NCBI GenBank assembly: GCA_015066345.1 | Contig: SVOQ01000007.1 | Location: 31,213-95,212 of the forward strand | Reading direction: 5' to 3' | DNA: 64,000 nt | From: Oscillospiraceae bacterium | GTDB lineage: Bacteria > Bacillota > Clostridia > Oscillospirales > Acutalibacteraceae | Part shown: piece by piece, positions 50,858 to 61,785 of the stretch | Numbering within the stretch: the stretch's first letter is position 1 | How the letters are laid out: each line of letters opens with the position of its first letter | Made by a program: the position numbers and the translations under genes | The notes under the pieces: model-generated | Databases searched by the model: none | What the model was told of the DNA's origin: nothing | Seen by the model: the letters and a program-made list of their open reading frames with translations, nothing else

Positions 50858-52819
50858 TTACGTCAATTCAAACTGACCTGTATAGAGTTTATAGTATTTG
50901 CCTTGTTGCTCTAAGAGGGTGTCGTGGTCACCTTTTTCTATAATTTCACCGTTTTCAAGCACCATAATGGCGTTTGAGTTTCTGACCGTTGAAAGTCTGT
51001 GGGCGATAACGAAAACCGTTTTACCCTCCATAAGTTTATCCATACCCTTTTCAATAAGTCGTTCGGTACGGGTGTCAATGGAGCTTGTGGCCTCGTCAAG
51101 AATAAGCACCGGTGGGTCGGCAACTGCCGCACGGGCTATGGCGAGTAACTGTCTCTGACCCTGTGAAAGGTTTGTACCGTCACCTGTGAGCATAGTATTG
51201 TAACCGTCGGGAAGTCGGGTTATAAAACTGTCTGCGTTGGCAATTTTAGCGGCTTTGACAATATCCTCGTGGGTTGCGTCAAGTTTACCGTAACGGATAT
51301 TTTCTTCAACAGTACCTGTGAAAAGGTGGGTATCCTGTAAAACCATTGCAAGGGAACGGCGTAAATCGTCTTTTTTAATTTTCTTGATATTTATGCCGTC
51401 GTAGGTGATTTTACCTTCCTGAATATCATAGAACCTGTTAATAAGGTTTGTAATTGTGGTTTTACCCGCACCGGTTGAACCGACGAAAGCGATTTTCTGA
51501 CCGGGTTTTGCGTAAAGTGAAACGTTTTTAAGAACGGTCTTTTTGCCGTCGTAGGAGAATGTAACGTCGTGGAAACGCACATCACCTTTAAGAAGTGTGT
51601 AGGTAACACTGCCGTCGGCGGAGTGGGGATGTTTCCAAGCCCATACGCCCGTTCTTTTTTCCGATTCGGTGATATTTCCCTTTTCGTCGACCTTTGCGTG
51701 AACAAGGGTAACGTAACCGTCATCCTCTTCGGGTTTGGTGTCAATTACGTCGAAAATTCTTTCTGCACCGGCTAAAGCCGCAAGTACACTGTTCATCTGC
51801 TGTGAAACCTGAGTAATGGGGTTTGAGAACTGACGGGTGTACTGAAGGAAGGATGCAAGTGAACCGATAGTAAGTGCACCGTTAAGACCGCCTAAGAATA
51901 ACCCTGCCACACCTTGCTGATGGTCACCTAAATTAAGGATAATAAATGCACCGAGAGCCGCAGAAAGTGCGAAATTGATGTATGAAATATTACCCATAAT
52001 GGGCATAAGAATACTTGCGAAAGTATGTGCCTTTGTGGCGGCTATGCGGTAGTTTTCGTTAATTTCAACGAATGATTTTTTAGTTTCCTCCTCACGGCAG
52101 AAAACCTTAACAACCTTAAGACCCTCGATAAGTTCTTCAATATAGCCGTTTACGCTACCCACTTCCATCTGTTGCTTACGGAAATACTTTGAACTTTTAC
52201 CGCCTATGAATTTTATAATCAAAAGCATAATGAAAAGCATACCGATTATAAGGCAGGTAAGGGCGGGGCTTATATAGAGCATCATAAGGAAAATGCCTAT
52301 TGCCATAACACCCGATGAAATTACCTGAATAAGACCCTGACTTATGGCTTCACGCACGGTGTCAACGTCGTTGGTGAAACGGCTCATTAATTCACCGTGG
52401 GTGTGAGTATCAAAGTACTTTATGGGTAAATCCTGTAAATGGTCGAAAAGGTCGCGTCTTAAAAGATTAAGTGTCTTCTGAGAAATATTGAGCATAAGAC
52501 GGGCGTGAAGATACTGTGCGAGAGCACCTGCACCATATAACACTGCGAGAATTACAAGATATTTTATAACTGTGCTTAAATCAGTTGATTTGGTTTCAAC
52601 GAGAAAACCGATTTCATTAATAATGGGGGTAAGGAAATATGTTCCCGCTATATTTGCAAAAGATGCAAACAGAACAAGGAATATAACAACAACGAGTAAA
52701 CCCTTGCTTTTTGCTACGTAGGAGAGGAGTCTGCCTAAGGTTTTAGCAGGATTTCTCGGTTTTTCAAATTTCATTTTACCACCGGGGCCCTGTTGAGGGG
52801 CTTTTTGCTTTTTAGCCAT
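50858..52819 (-). CDS. ABC exporter half-transporter with consensus ATP site
   Basis: The protein has 653 residues. Six membrane helices (about 35-345) are fused to an ATPase domain with Walker A GSTGAGKTT, signature LSQGQRQ, and Walker B LILDEATSSID with the catalytic Glu. An extra segment of about 45 residues precedes the ATPase core. It is encoded 15 bp after a second half-transporter whose Walker B lacks that Glu, the mark of heterodimeric exporters such as BmrCD or TM287/288. The likely job is export of drugs or lipophilic compounds. GAAAGGAG precedes the ATG. Confidence 0.93.
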   Translation of the reverse strand: MAKKQKAPQQGPGGKMKFEKPRNPAKTLGRLLSYVAKSKGLLVVVIFLVLFASFANIAGTYFLTPIINEIGFLVETKSTDLSTVIKYLVILAVLYGAGALAQYLHARLMLNISQKTLNLLRRDLFDHLQDLPIKYFDTHTHGELMSRFTNDVDTVREAISQGLIQVISSGVMAIGIFLMMLYISPALTCLIIGMLFIMLLIIKFIGGKSSKYFRKQQMEVGSVNGYIEELIEGLKVVKVFCREEETKKSFVEINENYRIAATKAHTFASILMPIMGNISYINFALSAALGAFIILNLGDHQQGVAGLFLGGLNGALTIGSLASFLQYTRQFSNPITQVSQQMNSVLAALAGAERIFDVIDTKPEEDDGYVTLVHAKVDEKGNITESEKRTGVWAWKHPHSADGSVTYTLLKGDVRFHDVTFSYDGKKTVLKNVSLYAKPGQKIAFVGSTGAGKTTITNLINRFYDIQEGKITYDGINIKKIKKDDLRRSLAMVLQDTHLFTGTVEENIRYGKLDATHEDIVKAAKIANADSFITRLPDGYNTMLTGDGTNLSQGQRQLLAIARAAVADPPVLILDEATSSIDTRTERLIEKGMDKLMEGKTVFVIAHRLSTVRNSNAIMVLENGEIIEKGDHDTLLEQQGKYYKLYTGQFELT

Positions 52820-52834
52820 AGTACCGCTCCTTTC

Positions 52835-54640
52835 TTACTGTTCCATTTTGCTTTCCTGTTGTGAGAGGAAAACTTCTTTGTAAATTTCGTTTCTTTCAAT
52901 AAGCTCATCGTGTGTGCCTATATCGTCAATTTTACCGTCATCGAGAACGACTATTTTGTCGGCAAACTGAATTGAGTTTATACGTTGAGCAATGATGATT
53001 TTTGTGGTATCGGGTAAAAGGTTTTTCATACCCTCGCGGATTTTACCGTCCGTTGCCGTGTCAACTGCACTTGTTGAGTCGTCGAGAATGAGAACCTTCG
53101 GCTTTTTGAGAATTGCTCGGGCAATACAAAGACGTTGTTTCTGTCCGCCTGAAACGTTTACACCGCCCTGACCCAAATCTGTGTTATAGCCGTCGGGGAA
53201 ACTCATAACGAAATCATCCGCCTGAGCAATTTTAGCGGCGGCGCGGATTTCATCAATAGTTGCATTTTCGTCGCCCCAACGAAGGTTTTCTTCAATAGTA
53301 CCTGTGAAAAGTAAGTTTGTCTGAAGCACCATTGAAACCGCATTACGTAAAGTGTTAAGTTTATAGTCCTTAACATTTCTGCCACCGACTAAAACTTCGC
53401 CCTCTGTTACATCGTAAAGTCGGGGTATAAGCTGTACGAGGGATGTTTTGGCACTACCCGTACCGCCTAAAATACCGATGGTTTCGCCTGATTTTATAGT
53501 GAGATTAATATCTTTAAGAACGTTATTTTCTGCTTGTTTACTGTATTTGAAACATACGTTTTTAAATTCGATGCTACCGTCTTTTACAATGGCGTTTTCA
53601 TCGCCGTCCTCGTCGGTAATATGTGATTTTTCCGTTAAAACCTCGTTTATACGGGTCATTGATGTTTTTGCCATAACCGACAAAACAAAAATCATGGAGA
53701 TAATCATAAGTGACATAAATATCTGTTGAATATATGTTATGAAACTCATAAGGTCGCCAAGATACATATCCCCGCCTAAAATCAGTTTAGCGCCGATAAA
53801 CAACACCAGAAGAATGCAGGAGTAAATTGAAAGTGCCATTATGGGGTTGTTGAGAATTATAAGTTTTTCTGCAAAGATTGATGCATTTTTAAGTTCATCA
53901 TTTGAAACGCGGAATTTGTCTTTTTCGTGTTTCGCTCTTACAAAAGCCTTAACAACACGCGCACCAATGAGGTTTTCCTGAATTGCGTTGTTAATCCGGT
54001 CGTATTTTTTAAACATTTTTGTGAAACGCTTGTGTGCCAAAGAACCTATGAGAAGGATAAGTCCAAACATAATAGGTGCTATTGCAAGGAAAACAAAGGA
54101 CAATTTTTTGTTTATGGTAAATGCCATATAAATTGCCATGGCGAACATCAAGGGTGAACGTATAAGCATACGTAAAGCCATCATAAATGCCATCTGCACC
54201 ATGTTTATGTCGGTAGTCATTCGGGTTATAAGAGAACCTGTTGAGAATTTGTCAACGTTTGAGAATGAGAAATCCTGTATTTTATTAAAAATTCCTTTTC
54301 TCAGTTCGGCACCGAAGCCCATACCTGCTTTTGATGCAAAGTATGCCGCACCCGCACCGCAGGCGAGGGATATAAGGGATATACCCAACATAAGTCCGCC
54401 CAGGGCTATAATAAGGTCAGTTCCCTGAAAACGGTCAAAGCCCATTTTTATAAGAATATCCGCAATAAAGCTTTCTTTTTCCGAAAGGGATTGACCACTT
54501 ATTCCGCAGTCAATAATAACGGACATCAAAAGGGGAATGGTAACCTCAATAAGTACTTCAAATATAATTGCAACCGGGGACATAATAGCGTAACCCGTGT
54601 ATTTTTTTGCGTAACGCAAAAGGTTTTTAATCATTATCAA
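52835..54640 (-). CDS. ABC exporter half-transporter with degenerate ATP site
   Basis: The protein has 601 residues. Six membrane helices (about 15-310) are followed by an ATPase domain with Walker A GGTGSAKTS (Ala at the usual Gly), signature VSGGQKQR, and Walker B LILDDSTSAVD, where Asp replaces the catalytic Glu. This asymmetry with the 653-residue partner points to an obligate heterodimer. Its start overlaps the MarR gene by 14 bp; GGAGGCG lies inside the MarR frame just upstream. Expression should follow the MarR regulator. Confidence 0.93.
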   Translation of the reverse strand: MIMIKNLLRYAKKYTGYAIMSPVAIIFEVLIEVTIPLLMSVIIDCGISGQSLSEKESFIADILIKMGFDRFQGTDLIIALGGLMLGISLISLACGAGAAYFASKAGMGFGAELRKGIFNKIQDFSFSNVDKFSTGSLITRMTTDINMVQMAFMMALRMLIRSPLMFAMAIYMAFTINKKLSFVFLAIAPIMFGLILLIGSLAHKRFTKMFKKYDRINNAIQENLIGARVVKAFVRAKHEKDKFRVSNDELKNASIFAEKLIILNNPIMALSIYSCILLVLFIGAKLILGGDMYLGDLMSFITYIQQIFMSLMIISMIFVLSVMAKTSMTRINEVLTEKSHITDEDGDENAIVKDGSIEFKNVCFKYSKQAENNVLKDINLTIKSGETIGILGGTGSAKTSLVQLIPRLYDVTEGEVLVGGRNVKDYKLNTLRNAVSMVLQTNLLFTGTIEENLRWGDENATIDEIRAAAKIAQADDFVMSFPDGYNTDLGQGGVNVSGGQKQRLCIARAILKKPKVLILDDSTSAVDTATDGKIREGMKNLLPDTTKIIIAQRINSIQFADKIVVLDDGKIDDIGTHDELIERNEIYKEVFLSQQESKMEQ

Positions 54641-55106
54641 ACGCCTCCTTGTTTAAAACGTTGTGTATTTCTTCGCAGGTCAGTTTTTCGGAATCAAGAT
54701 TACTGTGAAGCCTTACCAACAGATTGTGGAGGGTTTCTCTTTCTTCGGATGAAAAACCGCGGAACATATCTTCGTCCGTAGCATCGCATATTTTACGGAA
54801 TTCCTTTAAAGAATCAAGTCCTTTTTCAGTTACGCAAAGATGATTTTTTCGCGAGTCAGTTTCATCGGGGGTTCTTGTAATAAGTCCTGCTTTTTCGATT
54901 CGTTTAATGGTTACGGCTATACTTGCGGGGGATATGTGCATAGCCGTTGCCAATTCTTTTTGAGTGCAACCCTCGTGGTCCTTAACGTACTCTAAAATCA
55001 TAGGCTGACCGAAATATAATCCCGCACCCGATGCCGCCTTGGTTATACGGTATCGGTGTATAACAGAAATGGATATCAATTCTTGGACAAGCTTTCTCAG
55101 TTCCAT
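54627..55106 (-). CDS. MarR-family transcriptional regulator
   Basis: The protein has 159 residues from the ATG at 55106, chosen over a GTG at 55115 that abuts the AAAGG site. The winged helix-turn-helix is clear: GCTQKELATAMHISPASIAVTI, then KRIEKAGLITRTPDETDSRK for the wing. Dimerisation helices lie at both ends. MarR proteins usually repress their own operon and are released by small ligands; here the operon includes a heterodimeric exporter, so a drug-response role is likely. A palindrome TTAAACGTTTAA lies upstream. Confidence 0.93.
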   Translation of the reverse strand: MELRKLVQELISISVIHRYRITKAASGAGLYFGQPMILEYVKDHEGCTQKELATAMHISPASIAVTIKRIEKAGLITRTPDETDSRKNHLCVTEKGLDSLKEFRKICDATDEDMFRGFSSEERETLHNLLVRLHSNLDSEKLTCEEIHNVLNKEAFDND

Positions 55107-55127
55107 TATTAACACCTTTCATAATAG

Positions 55128-55139
55128 TTAAACGTTTAA
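55128..55139. promoter_or_regulatory. Probable MarR operator
   Basis: A perfect 12-bp palindrome TTAAACGTTTAA lies 22 bp before the MarR ATG, overlapping the probable -10 region (minus strand -35 TTGCAG about 18 bp upstream of it). The position fits autorepression. Confidence 0.65.
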
Positions 55140-55374
55140 TTTATTTACTGCAATATGATATCACTTTTTATGGATTTATTTTTACAAAAAGGAAAAATAA
55201 AACAAGTTTTTAATTTATTTACATTTAAAAAAGCAACACTTTTTTGACTCTTTTTAAAAAACTTTTGTTTCAAAGTTTTGTCGGGAGCATTTTTTTATTA
55301 AACCTTTGTGCAAAAATACCAATAAGTGCGTGATAAATTTATACTTCCTTTGAACAAAATATATTAAAAAGCGG
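55140..55374. other. AT-rich divergent gap between MarR and glgB
   Basis: This is a non-coding, very AT-rich stretch with runs of T and A. It includes a weak hairpin AAAACTTT / AAAGTTTT (about 55258-55279). No gene, riboswitch or other clear element is seen. Confidence 0.5.
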
Positions 55375-55403
55375 TTGAAATGAAAAAATAAATTTGTTAT
55401 CAT
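55375..55403 (+). promoter_or_regulatory. Promoter of the glycogen operon
   Basis: TTGAAA (55375-55380), 17 bp, TATCAT (55398-55403), 40 bp before the glgB ATG. It probably drives glgB-glgC-glgD-glgA. Confidence 0.75.
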
Positions 55404-55442
55404 TATATTGATATATCATAAATTTTTGAGGGTGGTGGCAGA

Positions 55443-57353
55443 ATGAAGAAGAAAACCGAGAATACAAACTATTCCGACTTCCCTTTATATGTGTTTCATC
55501 AGGGACGCAACTTTAAGGCTCAGGATTTTCTGGGTGCTCACAAGGTGGAGGAGAATAAGTATGTGTTCAGGGTTTGGGCACCTCACGCAACGGCGGTTTA
55601 TGTAGTGGGCGACTTTAACGGCTGGAACGAAGAAAACGCACCTATGTCAAAATTAAACGACGCGGGTGTGTGGGAAACTTACGTTGAAGGGGTCAAAAAT
55701 TTTGATGCGTATAAATTTTTGATTTACACAGGGGACGGCACTAAGCTTTATAAAGCGGACCCCTACGCATTCCACGCGGAAACGCGACCCGGTACAGCGT
55801 CAAAAATATTCAACAGTGAATATAAATGGCGTGACGGAAACTGGCTCAAAAAACGCAAACAATCTTCCGTTTATAAATCACCCGTAAATATTTACGAGGT
55901 CCACTTAGGCTCGTGGCGTATTTACGAGGACGGTAATACCTTAAGTTACCGCGACCTTGCCAAGGAATTGGTAGAGTACGCGAAAAATATGGGATATACC
56001 CATATTGAGGTAATGCCCGTTGCGGAGCATCCCTTTGACGGTTCATGGGGTTATCAGGTTACGGGTTATTTTGCTCCTACCTCCCGTTACGGTACACCCG
56101 ATGACTTCAAATTCTTTGTTGATGAATGTCACAAAGCGGGTCTCGGGGTAATTGTTGACTGGGTACCTGCCCATTTCCCCAAGGATGCTCACGGTCTTGC
56201 GAACTTTGACGGTGAAGCCTGTTACGAATATGCGGATGTGAAAAAGGGCGAACACCTTCAGTGGGGTACAAAGGTCTTTGATTACGGCAGAAACGAAGTT
56301 CAGAGCTTCCTTATATCAAACGCCTGTTTCTGGCTGGAGGAATACCATATTGACGGTCTGAGAGTGGATGCGGTAGCCTCAATGCTGTATCTTGACTACG
56401 GCAGGGAAGACGGTCAGTGGATTGCCAACGAAAAGGGCGGTAACGAAAACCTTGAAGCCGTTGCCTTTATGAAGCTTCTTAACGAAACCATTTTCAAAGA
56501 ACACGGTGACGTTATGATGATAGCCGAGGAAAGCACCGCCTGGCCGATGGTTTCAAAACCCGTGTTTATGGGTGGCCTCGGTTATAACTTCAAGTGGAAT
56601 ATGGGTTGGATGAACGACATCCTGCGTTATTTCTCCCTTGACGGAATTTACAGAAAATATAATCACGATTTAATTACCTTCTCTTTCTTCTACGCATTCA
56701 GTGAGAATTTTGTTTTACCCATTTCTCACGACGAAGTAGTCCACGGTAAGTGTTCACTTATTAATAAAATGCCCGGTAATTATAACGAGAAGTTTGCGGG
56801 TGTCAGGGCTTTCTTAGGCTATATGTACGCACATCCCGGTAAGAAACTTCTTTTTATGGGCTCCGAATTCGGTCAGTTTATTGAGTGGGACTACAAAAAG
56901 GGTCTTGATTGGTTACTACTTGACTATGATATGCACGTTTTGTTGCAGGACTACACCAGAGCTCTCAATAAATTCTATAAAAAGAGCAGCCCCTTGTGGG
57001 AGATAGATTACAGTTGGGAAGGCTTCAATTGGATAGTCAGTGACGATAACTCCAACTCGGTAATTGCCTTTGTAAGGTGCGACGAAAATGATGAAAAAAT
57101 CATTGCCGTATGTAACTTTACACCCGTTTTGAGGGAAGACTATAAAATAGGTGTCCCCCTTGCGGACGGCTACGAAATTGCTTTTAATTCGGATGATGCG
57201 AAATATGGCGGTACAGGTGAAAAACTCAAAAAGAGTTATCGGTTAAAGAAAGGTGCAATGCACGGATATGATAACTACATAGAGTTAAAACTTCCCCCTA
57301 TGAGTACCATTTATCTGAAGCAAAAGAAGACTAAAAAAACTGATAATAATTAA
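55443..57353 (+). CDS. glgB: 1,4-alpha-glucan branching enzyme
   Basis: This 636-residue GH13 enzyme makes alpha-1,6 branches in glycogen. A CBM48-type N-terminal beta domain (about 35-125; [20 protein letters not shown]) precedes the catalytic barrel: [36 protein letters not shown], nucleophile Asp in [12 protein letters not shown], acid Glu in [10 protein letters not shown], and [14 protein letters not shown]-terminal beta domain ends the protein. It is the first gene of the operon and 31 bp before glgC. GGTGGTGG precedes the ATG. Confidence 0.97.
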   Translation: MKKKTENTNYSDFPLYVFHQGRNFKAQDFLGAHKVEENKYVFRVWAPHATAVYVVGDFNGWNEENAPMSKLNDAGVWETYVEGVKNFDAYKFLIYTGDGTKLYKADPYAFHAETRPGTASKIFNSEYKWRDGNWLKKRKQSSVYKSPVNIYEVHLGSWRIYEDGNTLSYRDLAKELVEYAKNMGYTHIEVMPVAEHPFDGSWGYQVTGYFAPTSRYGTPDDFKFFVDECHKAGLGVIVDWVPAHFPKDAHGLANFDGEACYEYADVKKGEHLQWGTKVFDYGRNEVQSFLISNACFWLEEYHIDGLRVDAVASMLYLDYGREDGQWIANEKGGNENLEAVAFMKLLNETIFKEHGDVMMIAEESTAWPMVSKPVFMGGLGYNFKWNMGWMNDILRYFSLDGIYRKYNHDLITFSFFYAFSENFVLPISHDEVVHGKCSLINKMPGNYNEKFAGVRAFLGYMYAHPGKKLLFMGSEFGQFIEWDYKKGLDWLLLDYDMHVLLQDYTRALNKFYKKSSPLWEIDYSWEGFNWIVSDDNSNSVIAFVRCDENDEKIIAVCNFTPVLREDYKIGVPLADGYEIAFNSDDAKYGGTGEKLKKSYRLKKGAMHGYDNYIELKLPPMSTIYLKQKKTKKTDNN

Positions 57354-57384
57354 TTTCATATAAATCGAAAGGAACGTGACAACA

Positions 57385-58605
57385 ATGGCAAAAAAGACAG
57401 AATGTATTGCAATGCTTCTTGCAGGCGGTCAGGGTTCAAGACTTGGCGTTCTTACAAAAAACATTGCTAAACCTGCCGTACCCTACGGCGGTAAGTACAG
57501 AATTATTGACTTCCCCCTTTCAAACTGTGTAAACTCGGGTATTTATACCGTCGGTGTTCTTACACAGTATCAACCCCTTGAGCTTAACGAATATTTAGGT
57601 AACGGCGGTCCTTGGGACCTTGACCGTGCAAACGGCGGTGTTCATGTTCTTTCACCCTATCAGCAGATTGAGGGTACTGAGTGGTATAAAGGCACTGCAA
57701 ACGCTATTTATCAGAACATCCACTTTATTGACAGATATAACCCCGAATATGTAGCAATTCTTTCAGGTGACCATATCTACAAAATGGACTATGCAAAAAT
57801 GCTCCAGTACCATAAGGAAAAGGATGCGGCTTGTACAATTGCTATGCTTGAAGTTCCGTGGGAAGAGGCATCACGTTTCGGCCTTATGTTTACCGACGAT
57901 GAGGGTAGAATTACCGCTTTCGAAGAAAAACCCAAGAATCCCAAGAGCAACAAAGCATCAATGGGTGTTTATATGTTCACTTGGTCAAAACTTCGTCAGT
58001 ACCTTATTGATGATGAAAATGACCCCGACTCCTCAAACGACTTCGGTAAAAACGTTATTCCCGCAATGCACGAAGCAGGTGAAAGACTTTACGCATACGG
58101 CTTTGAGGGTTATTGGAAAGACGTTGGTACAATTGATTCACTCTGGGAAGCAAACCTTGACCTTCTTAATCCCAAGGCAAACATCGATTTAAGCGACCCC
58201 TCCTGGAAAATTTACGGTCGTGGTAACGCTACCGCTCCTCAGTACGTATCCGATAAAGCACAGATTGAAAACTCAATTGCTTCCGCAGGTTGCGAAATTG
58301 AAGGTAAAATCGACTATTCAATCCTGTTCTCAGATGTAACTGTTGAAGAGGGTGCGTTCGTTGATTATTCAATTGTTATGCCCGGTGCGGTTATTAAAAA
58401 AGGTGCAGTTGTTCAGTACGCAATGGTTGCGGAAAACGCAGTTATTGAAGAAGGTGCAGTTGTAGGTGAAAACCCCGAAAAATGCGAAGATCTTGAAAAT
58501 TGGGGCGTAAGCGTTGTCGGTGCAGGGGTTACCGTAGGTAAAAATGCAAAAGTTAAAGCACAGTCAATGATAGCAGAAGATGTTAAGGAGGGCGAAACAG
58601 TATGA
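57385..58605 (+). CDS. glgC: Glucose-1-phosphate adenylyltransferase, catalytic subunit
   Basis: The 406-residue protein makes ADP-glucose from glucose-1-phosphate and ATP, the committed step of glycogen synthesis. The N-terminal nucleotidyltransferase domain has [43 protein letters not shown] and EKPKNPKS; the C-terminal third is a left-handed beta-helix. AAAGGA suits the ATG at 57385 better than the GTG at 57376. It overlaps glgD by 4 bp, consistent with a GlgC/GlgD complex as in other Firmicutes. Confidence 0.97.
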   Translation: MAKKTECIAMLLAGGQGSRLGVLTKNIAKPAVPYGGKYRIIDFPLSNCVNSGIYTVGVLTQYQPLELNEYLGNGGPWDLDRANGGVHVLSPYQQIEGTEWYKGTANAIYQNIHFIDRYNPEYVAILSGDHIYKMDYAKMLQYHKEKDAACTIAMLEVPWEEASRFGLMFTDDEGRITAFEEKPKNPKSNKASMGVYMFTWSKLRQYLIDDENDPDSSNDFGKNVIPAMHEAGERLYAYGFEGYWKDVGTIDSLWEANLDLLNPKANIDLSDPSWKIYGRGNATAPQYVSDKAQIENSIASAGCEIEGKIDYSILFSDVTVEEGAFVDYSIVMPGAVIKKGAVVQYAMVAENAVIEEGAVVGENPEKCEDLENWGVSVVGAGVTVGKNAKVKAQSMIAEDVKEGETV

Positions 58606-59714
58606 TGCCGAAAAACGTACTCGGAATTGTTTACTCAAATTCCTATGATTCAAGTCTTGGTGCTCTTACAGCAAGACGTACAATGGGTTCAGTACCCTTT
58701 GGGGGCAGATACCGTCTTATAGACTTCCCCCTTTCAAACCTTGTTAACAGCGGTGTTACAAAGGTTGGCGTTATAGCAAACGGCAATTTCCGTTCACTTA
58801 TGGACCACGTAGGAAGCGGCAGACCCTGGGACCTTTCAAGAAAGGTTGACGGTCTTACATTACTTCCTCCCTTTACACCCGCGGCAGTTGAAGCCACTAA
58901 CAGAATCGACTCTTTAAGCAGAATAATGGACTTTATTTCTCACTCAAAGCAGGAATACGTCCTTCTTATGGATGCTAACTTTGTGTGCAACACAGATTTA
59001 TCCAAACTTTTCGATTTCCATTCAAAGAAAAATGCGGATATTACAATTGCTTATTGTACAGGTGCACTTCCCAAGCTTAATAATCAGGCAGTGCTTGATG
59101 TTAACGAGGATGCAAAGATTACAAATATTGGTATTGACCTTAAAACCGCTTCTGATGTAAACTATTCTGCGAATATTATTCTTATCAGAAAAGCCCTTCT
59201 CGAAAGACTTATCGGCGATGCACAGAGTTACGCTTACTCCAGCTTTGAAAAGGATATTCTTCAGAAAAATGTTGCAACTCTCAATATTTACGGTTACAAA
59301 ATCCCCGAGTGGAACTGTACAATTGACAGTATGAACACATATTTCGAAGCAAATATGAAACTTCTTGAAAAGGCAAACAGAAAAGAACTTTTCAACGATG
59401 AAACACCCGTTTATACAAAGGTGCGTAACGATATGCCCGTTGTTTACGGCATTACATCAAATTGTAAAAACTCACTTATTGCCGACGGTTGCCAGATTGA
59501 AGGTACTGTTAAAAACAGTATTATTTTCCGTGGTGCAAGAGTTGCTAAAGGTGCGGTTGTTGAAAACTCAATCCTTATGCAGGATGCTTTTGTTGGTGAG
59601 GACGCAAAACTTAACTGTGTAATTATGGACAAAAATACAGTTATCACTCCCAAAAAGGTTCTTTCCGGCGACAAGAGTTATCCCTTATTTGTAGGCAAGG
59701 AAATTGTTATCTGA
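58602..59714 (+). CDS. glgD: Glucose-1-phosphate adenylyltransferase regulatory subunit
   Basis: The 370 residues are homologous to GlgC, but the catalytic loop GGxGxRL is replaced ([20 protein letters not shown]), as usual for GlgD. Such subunits raise the activity of GlgC in mixed complexes. [19 protein letters not shown] and the C-terminal beta-helix ([23 protein letters not shown]) are kept. It starts inside the glgC stop (ATGA), 36 bp before glgA. Translation coupling would help 1:1 assembly. Confidence 0.95.
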   Translation: MMPKNVLGIVYSNSYDSSLGALTARRTMGSVPFGGRYRLIDFPLSNLVNSGVTKVGVIANGNFRSLMDHVGSGRPWDLSRKVDGLTLLPPFTPAAVEATNRIDSLSRIMDFISHSKQEYVLLMDANFVCNTDLSKLFDFHSKKNADITIAYCTGALPKLNNQAVLDVNEDAKITNIGIDLKTASDVNYSANIILIRKALLERLIGDAQSYAYSSFEKDILQKNVATLNIYGYKIPEWNCTIDSMNTYFEANMKLLEKANRKELFNDETPVYTKVRNDMPVVYGITSNCKNSLIADGCQIEGTVKNSIIFRGARVAKGAVVENSILMQDAFVGEDAKLNCVIMDKNTVITPKKVLSGDKSYPLFVGKEIVI

Positions 59715-59750
59715 TAATTATAATCTTTTTTCAGGAAAGGAGAAAATAAA

Positions 59751-61175
59751 ATGAAGGTTTTATATGCTGCAAGTGAAGCGTTACCCTTTATAGCCAGTGG
59801 CGGTCTGGGTGATGTAGCAGGTTCATTACCTCAGGCGTTAAGAAAAAGACTTATCGGTTGCCGTGTGGTAATGCCCCTTTACGATAATATTAAGCAAGAA
59901 CTTAAGGATTCAATGAAATTTATTACAAATATATCCGTACCTGTTGCCTGGCGCAGACAGTATTGCGGAATATTTGAAGCAAGAGCCGGTGGAGTAATCT
60001 ATTATCTTCTTGATAATCAGTATTATTTCAAGAGGGATTCTCTCTACGGTTTCTATGATGATGCGGAGCGATTCGCATTCTTCTCAAGAGCAATTCTTGA
60101 AATTATCCCCCATATCGGCTTTAAACCCGATATTATTCATTGTAACGACTGGCAGACCGCATTGACCCCTGTATATTACAGTACAATGTATGCGGATAAA
60201 CCCGGTTACGAAAATATCAAAACTATTTTCACCATTCATAACATTCAGTATCAGGGTGTTTACGGTGAAGAGCTTCTTGACAATGTTGTAGGTATCAACC
60301 ACGCACACAAGAATTTACTGGAGTATGACGGTACAGTTAACCTTATGAAGGGTGCTATCGAGTGTGCTAACGAGGTTACAACCGTCAGCCCCTCTTACGC
60401 TAAGGAGATTCTTGACCCTTGGTATTCACACGGTCTTGATACAATTCTTAAGGAGCGTAGTTTTAAACTCCGCGGTATTCTTAACGGTATCGACGTTATT
60501 AACTACGACCCCGAAACTGATAAAGATATTTTCAAGAACTATAATTCCGAAAATATCCGCGGTAAATACGCTAATAAAACAGAACTCCAGAAGCTTTTAG
60601 GGCTTCCGGAGAAAAGTGATACTCCCGTTATGGGTATGGTTACAAGACTTGTTTCACACAAGGGTCTTGACCTTTGCAAGGCAATTCTTGACGAACTTCT
60701 TGCAACAACGGATATTCAGCTTGTAGTTCTTGGCTCGGGTGACTATCAGTACGAGGAATTCTTCCGCGGTCTTGCGGCTCGTTATCCCGAACAGGTTGGC
60801 TTGTGTTTAGGCTTCGTTCCCGACCTTGCACGTAAGATTTACGCAGGTAGTGATTTCTTCCTTATGCCCTCCAAGAGTGAGCCCTGCGGTCTTTCACAGA
60901 TGGTGGCTCTTCGTTACGGTACAATTCCCATTGTACGTGAAACGGGTGGTCTTCGTGACTCCGTTCGTGATAGCGGTGACGGTGAGGGTAACGGTTTCGT
61001 ATTCTCAAGCTACAACGCTCACGATATGCTCCACGCTATCAGAAGAGCCTGCGAAGGTTATCAGGACAAAGAGGGTTGGCAGATTCTCGTTAAACGCGCT
61101 ATGGACAGCGACAACAGTTGGGGTAAATCCGCCAACGAATATATAAGAATGTATAAGGAAGTTCTTAAGGGTTAA
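59751..61175 (+). CDS. glgA: Glycogen synthase (ADP-glucose type)
   Basis: This 474-residue GT5 enzyme of GT-B fold adds glucose from ADP-glucose to the growing alpha-1,4 chain. The N-terminal loop reads ASGGLGDVAGSLPQAL where many homologues have K-T-G-G-L; clostridial enzymes often show this variant. Further motifs: CNDWQTALTPVYY, TIHNIQYQGVYG, LNGIDVINYDPETD, MVTRLVSHKGLDL, and the E-x7-E site region SKSEPCGLSQMVALRYGTIPIVRETGGL. Last gene of the operon; it ends 3 bp from a convergent gene with no visible terminator. GAAAGGAG precedes the ATG. Confidence 0.97.
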   Translation: MKVLYAASEALPFIASGGLGDVAGSLPQALRKRLIGCRVVMPLYDNIKQELKDSMKFITNISVPVAWRRQYCGIFEARAGGVIYYLLDNQYYFKRDSLYGFYDDAERFAFFSRAILEIIPHIGFKPDIIHCNDWQTALTPVYYSTMYADKPGYENIKTIFTIHNIQYQGVYGEELLDNVVGINHAHKNLLEYDGTVNLMKGAIECANEVTTVSPSYAKEILDPWYSHGLDTILKERSFKLRGILNGIDVINYDPETDKDIFKNYNSENIRGKYANKTELQKLLGLPEKSDTPVMGMVTRLVSHKGLDLCKAILDELLATTDIQLVVLGSGDYQYEEFFRGLAARYPEQVGLCLGFVPDLARKIYAGSDFFLMPSKSEPCGLSQMVALRYGTIPIVRETGGLRDSVRDSGDGEGNGFVFSSYNAHDMLHAIRRACEGYQDKEGWQILVKRAMDSDNSWGKSANEYIRMYKEVLKG

Positions 61176-61178
61176 TTC

Positions 61179-61772
61179 TCAGACATTTCCCGATGTTTTT
61201 CTTATAATATTTTCTATACCTTTAATGACGGCCTCGATGCTTTTGGGTTCGGGGCCGCCGTATCGTCTTGCGTTAACGGTTTTTTCGGGGAAATCATTAA
61301 GATGTGCCTCGGTTACCGCAAGAGATGCGTATTGTGCATATTTAGGTGAAATGGAAAACCAACGCTTAGGGATGTAACCCTTTTGTGCGGCGGCAAAAAG
61401 AATTCTATATAAAGTTATGGCGTAGAGTATATCTGCGTAGTCACCCGCCTGTGCGGAGCCTGCGTGCATACGCTCTTGGGTAAGAATAGCGGCACGGTAA
61501 ATGGAACGGGTATTAAAAATCTCATCCTCGTCGCGGTCCTCAAAGGCATTGGTATCAACACCGGCACGGCTTTGAGTCCTGCCGAGGATGTAGTCGGTAG
61601 TAACACCGTAGTAATCCGCAACCTTACATAAAAAATCCATATTGAATTCGCGGATACCTTTTTCGTAGTGGGATAAAAGTGCCTGTGAAACGCCTAATTC
61701 CAAGGCGGCGACCTTCTGGCTTATGCCTTTTTCGGTTCTGAGTTCCACGAGTCGTTGGGAATATGTTGCCAT
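61179..61772 (-). CDS. XRE-family regulator with C-terminal helical domain
   Basis: The protein has 197 residues. Residues 5-65 are a clear XRE helix-turn-helix (RLVELRTEKGISQKVAALEL, then VSQALLSHYEKGIREFNMDF). The remaining 130 residues are helical and of unknown role. It is divergent from the histidine phosphatase gene, with a perfect dyad covering both promoters, so it probably represses itself and that gene. GAGGTG precedes the ATG. Its stop is 3 bp from that of glgA on the other strand. Confidence 0.9.
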   Translation of the reverse strand: MATYSQRLVELRTEKGISQKVAALELGVSQALLSHYEKGIREFNMDFLCKVADYYGVTTDYILGRTQSRAGVDTNAFEDRDEDEIFNTRSIYRAAILTQERMHAGSAQAGDYADILYAITLYRILFAAAQKGYIPKRWFSISPKYAQYASLAVTEAHLNDFPEKTVNARRYGGPEPKSIEAVIKGIENIIRKTSGNV

Positions 61773-61785
61773 AATTTAACACCTC

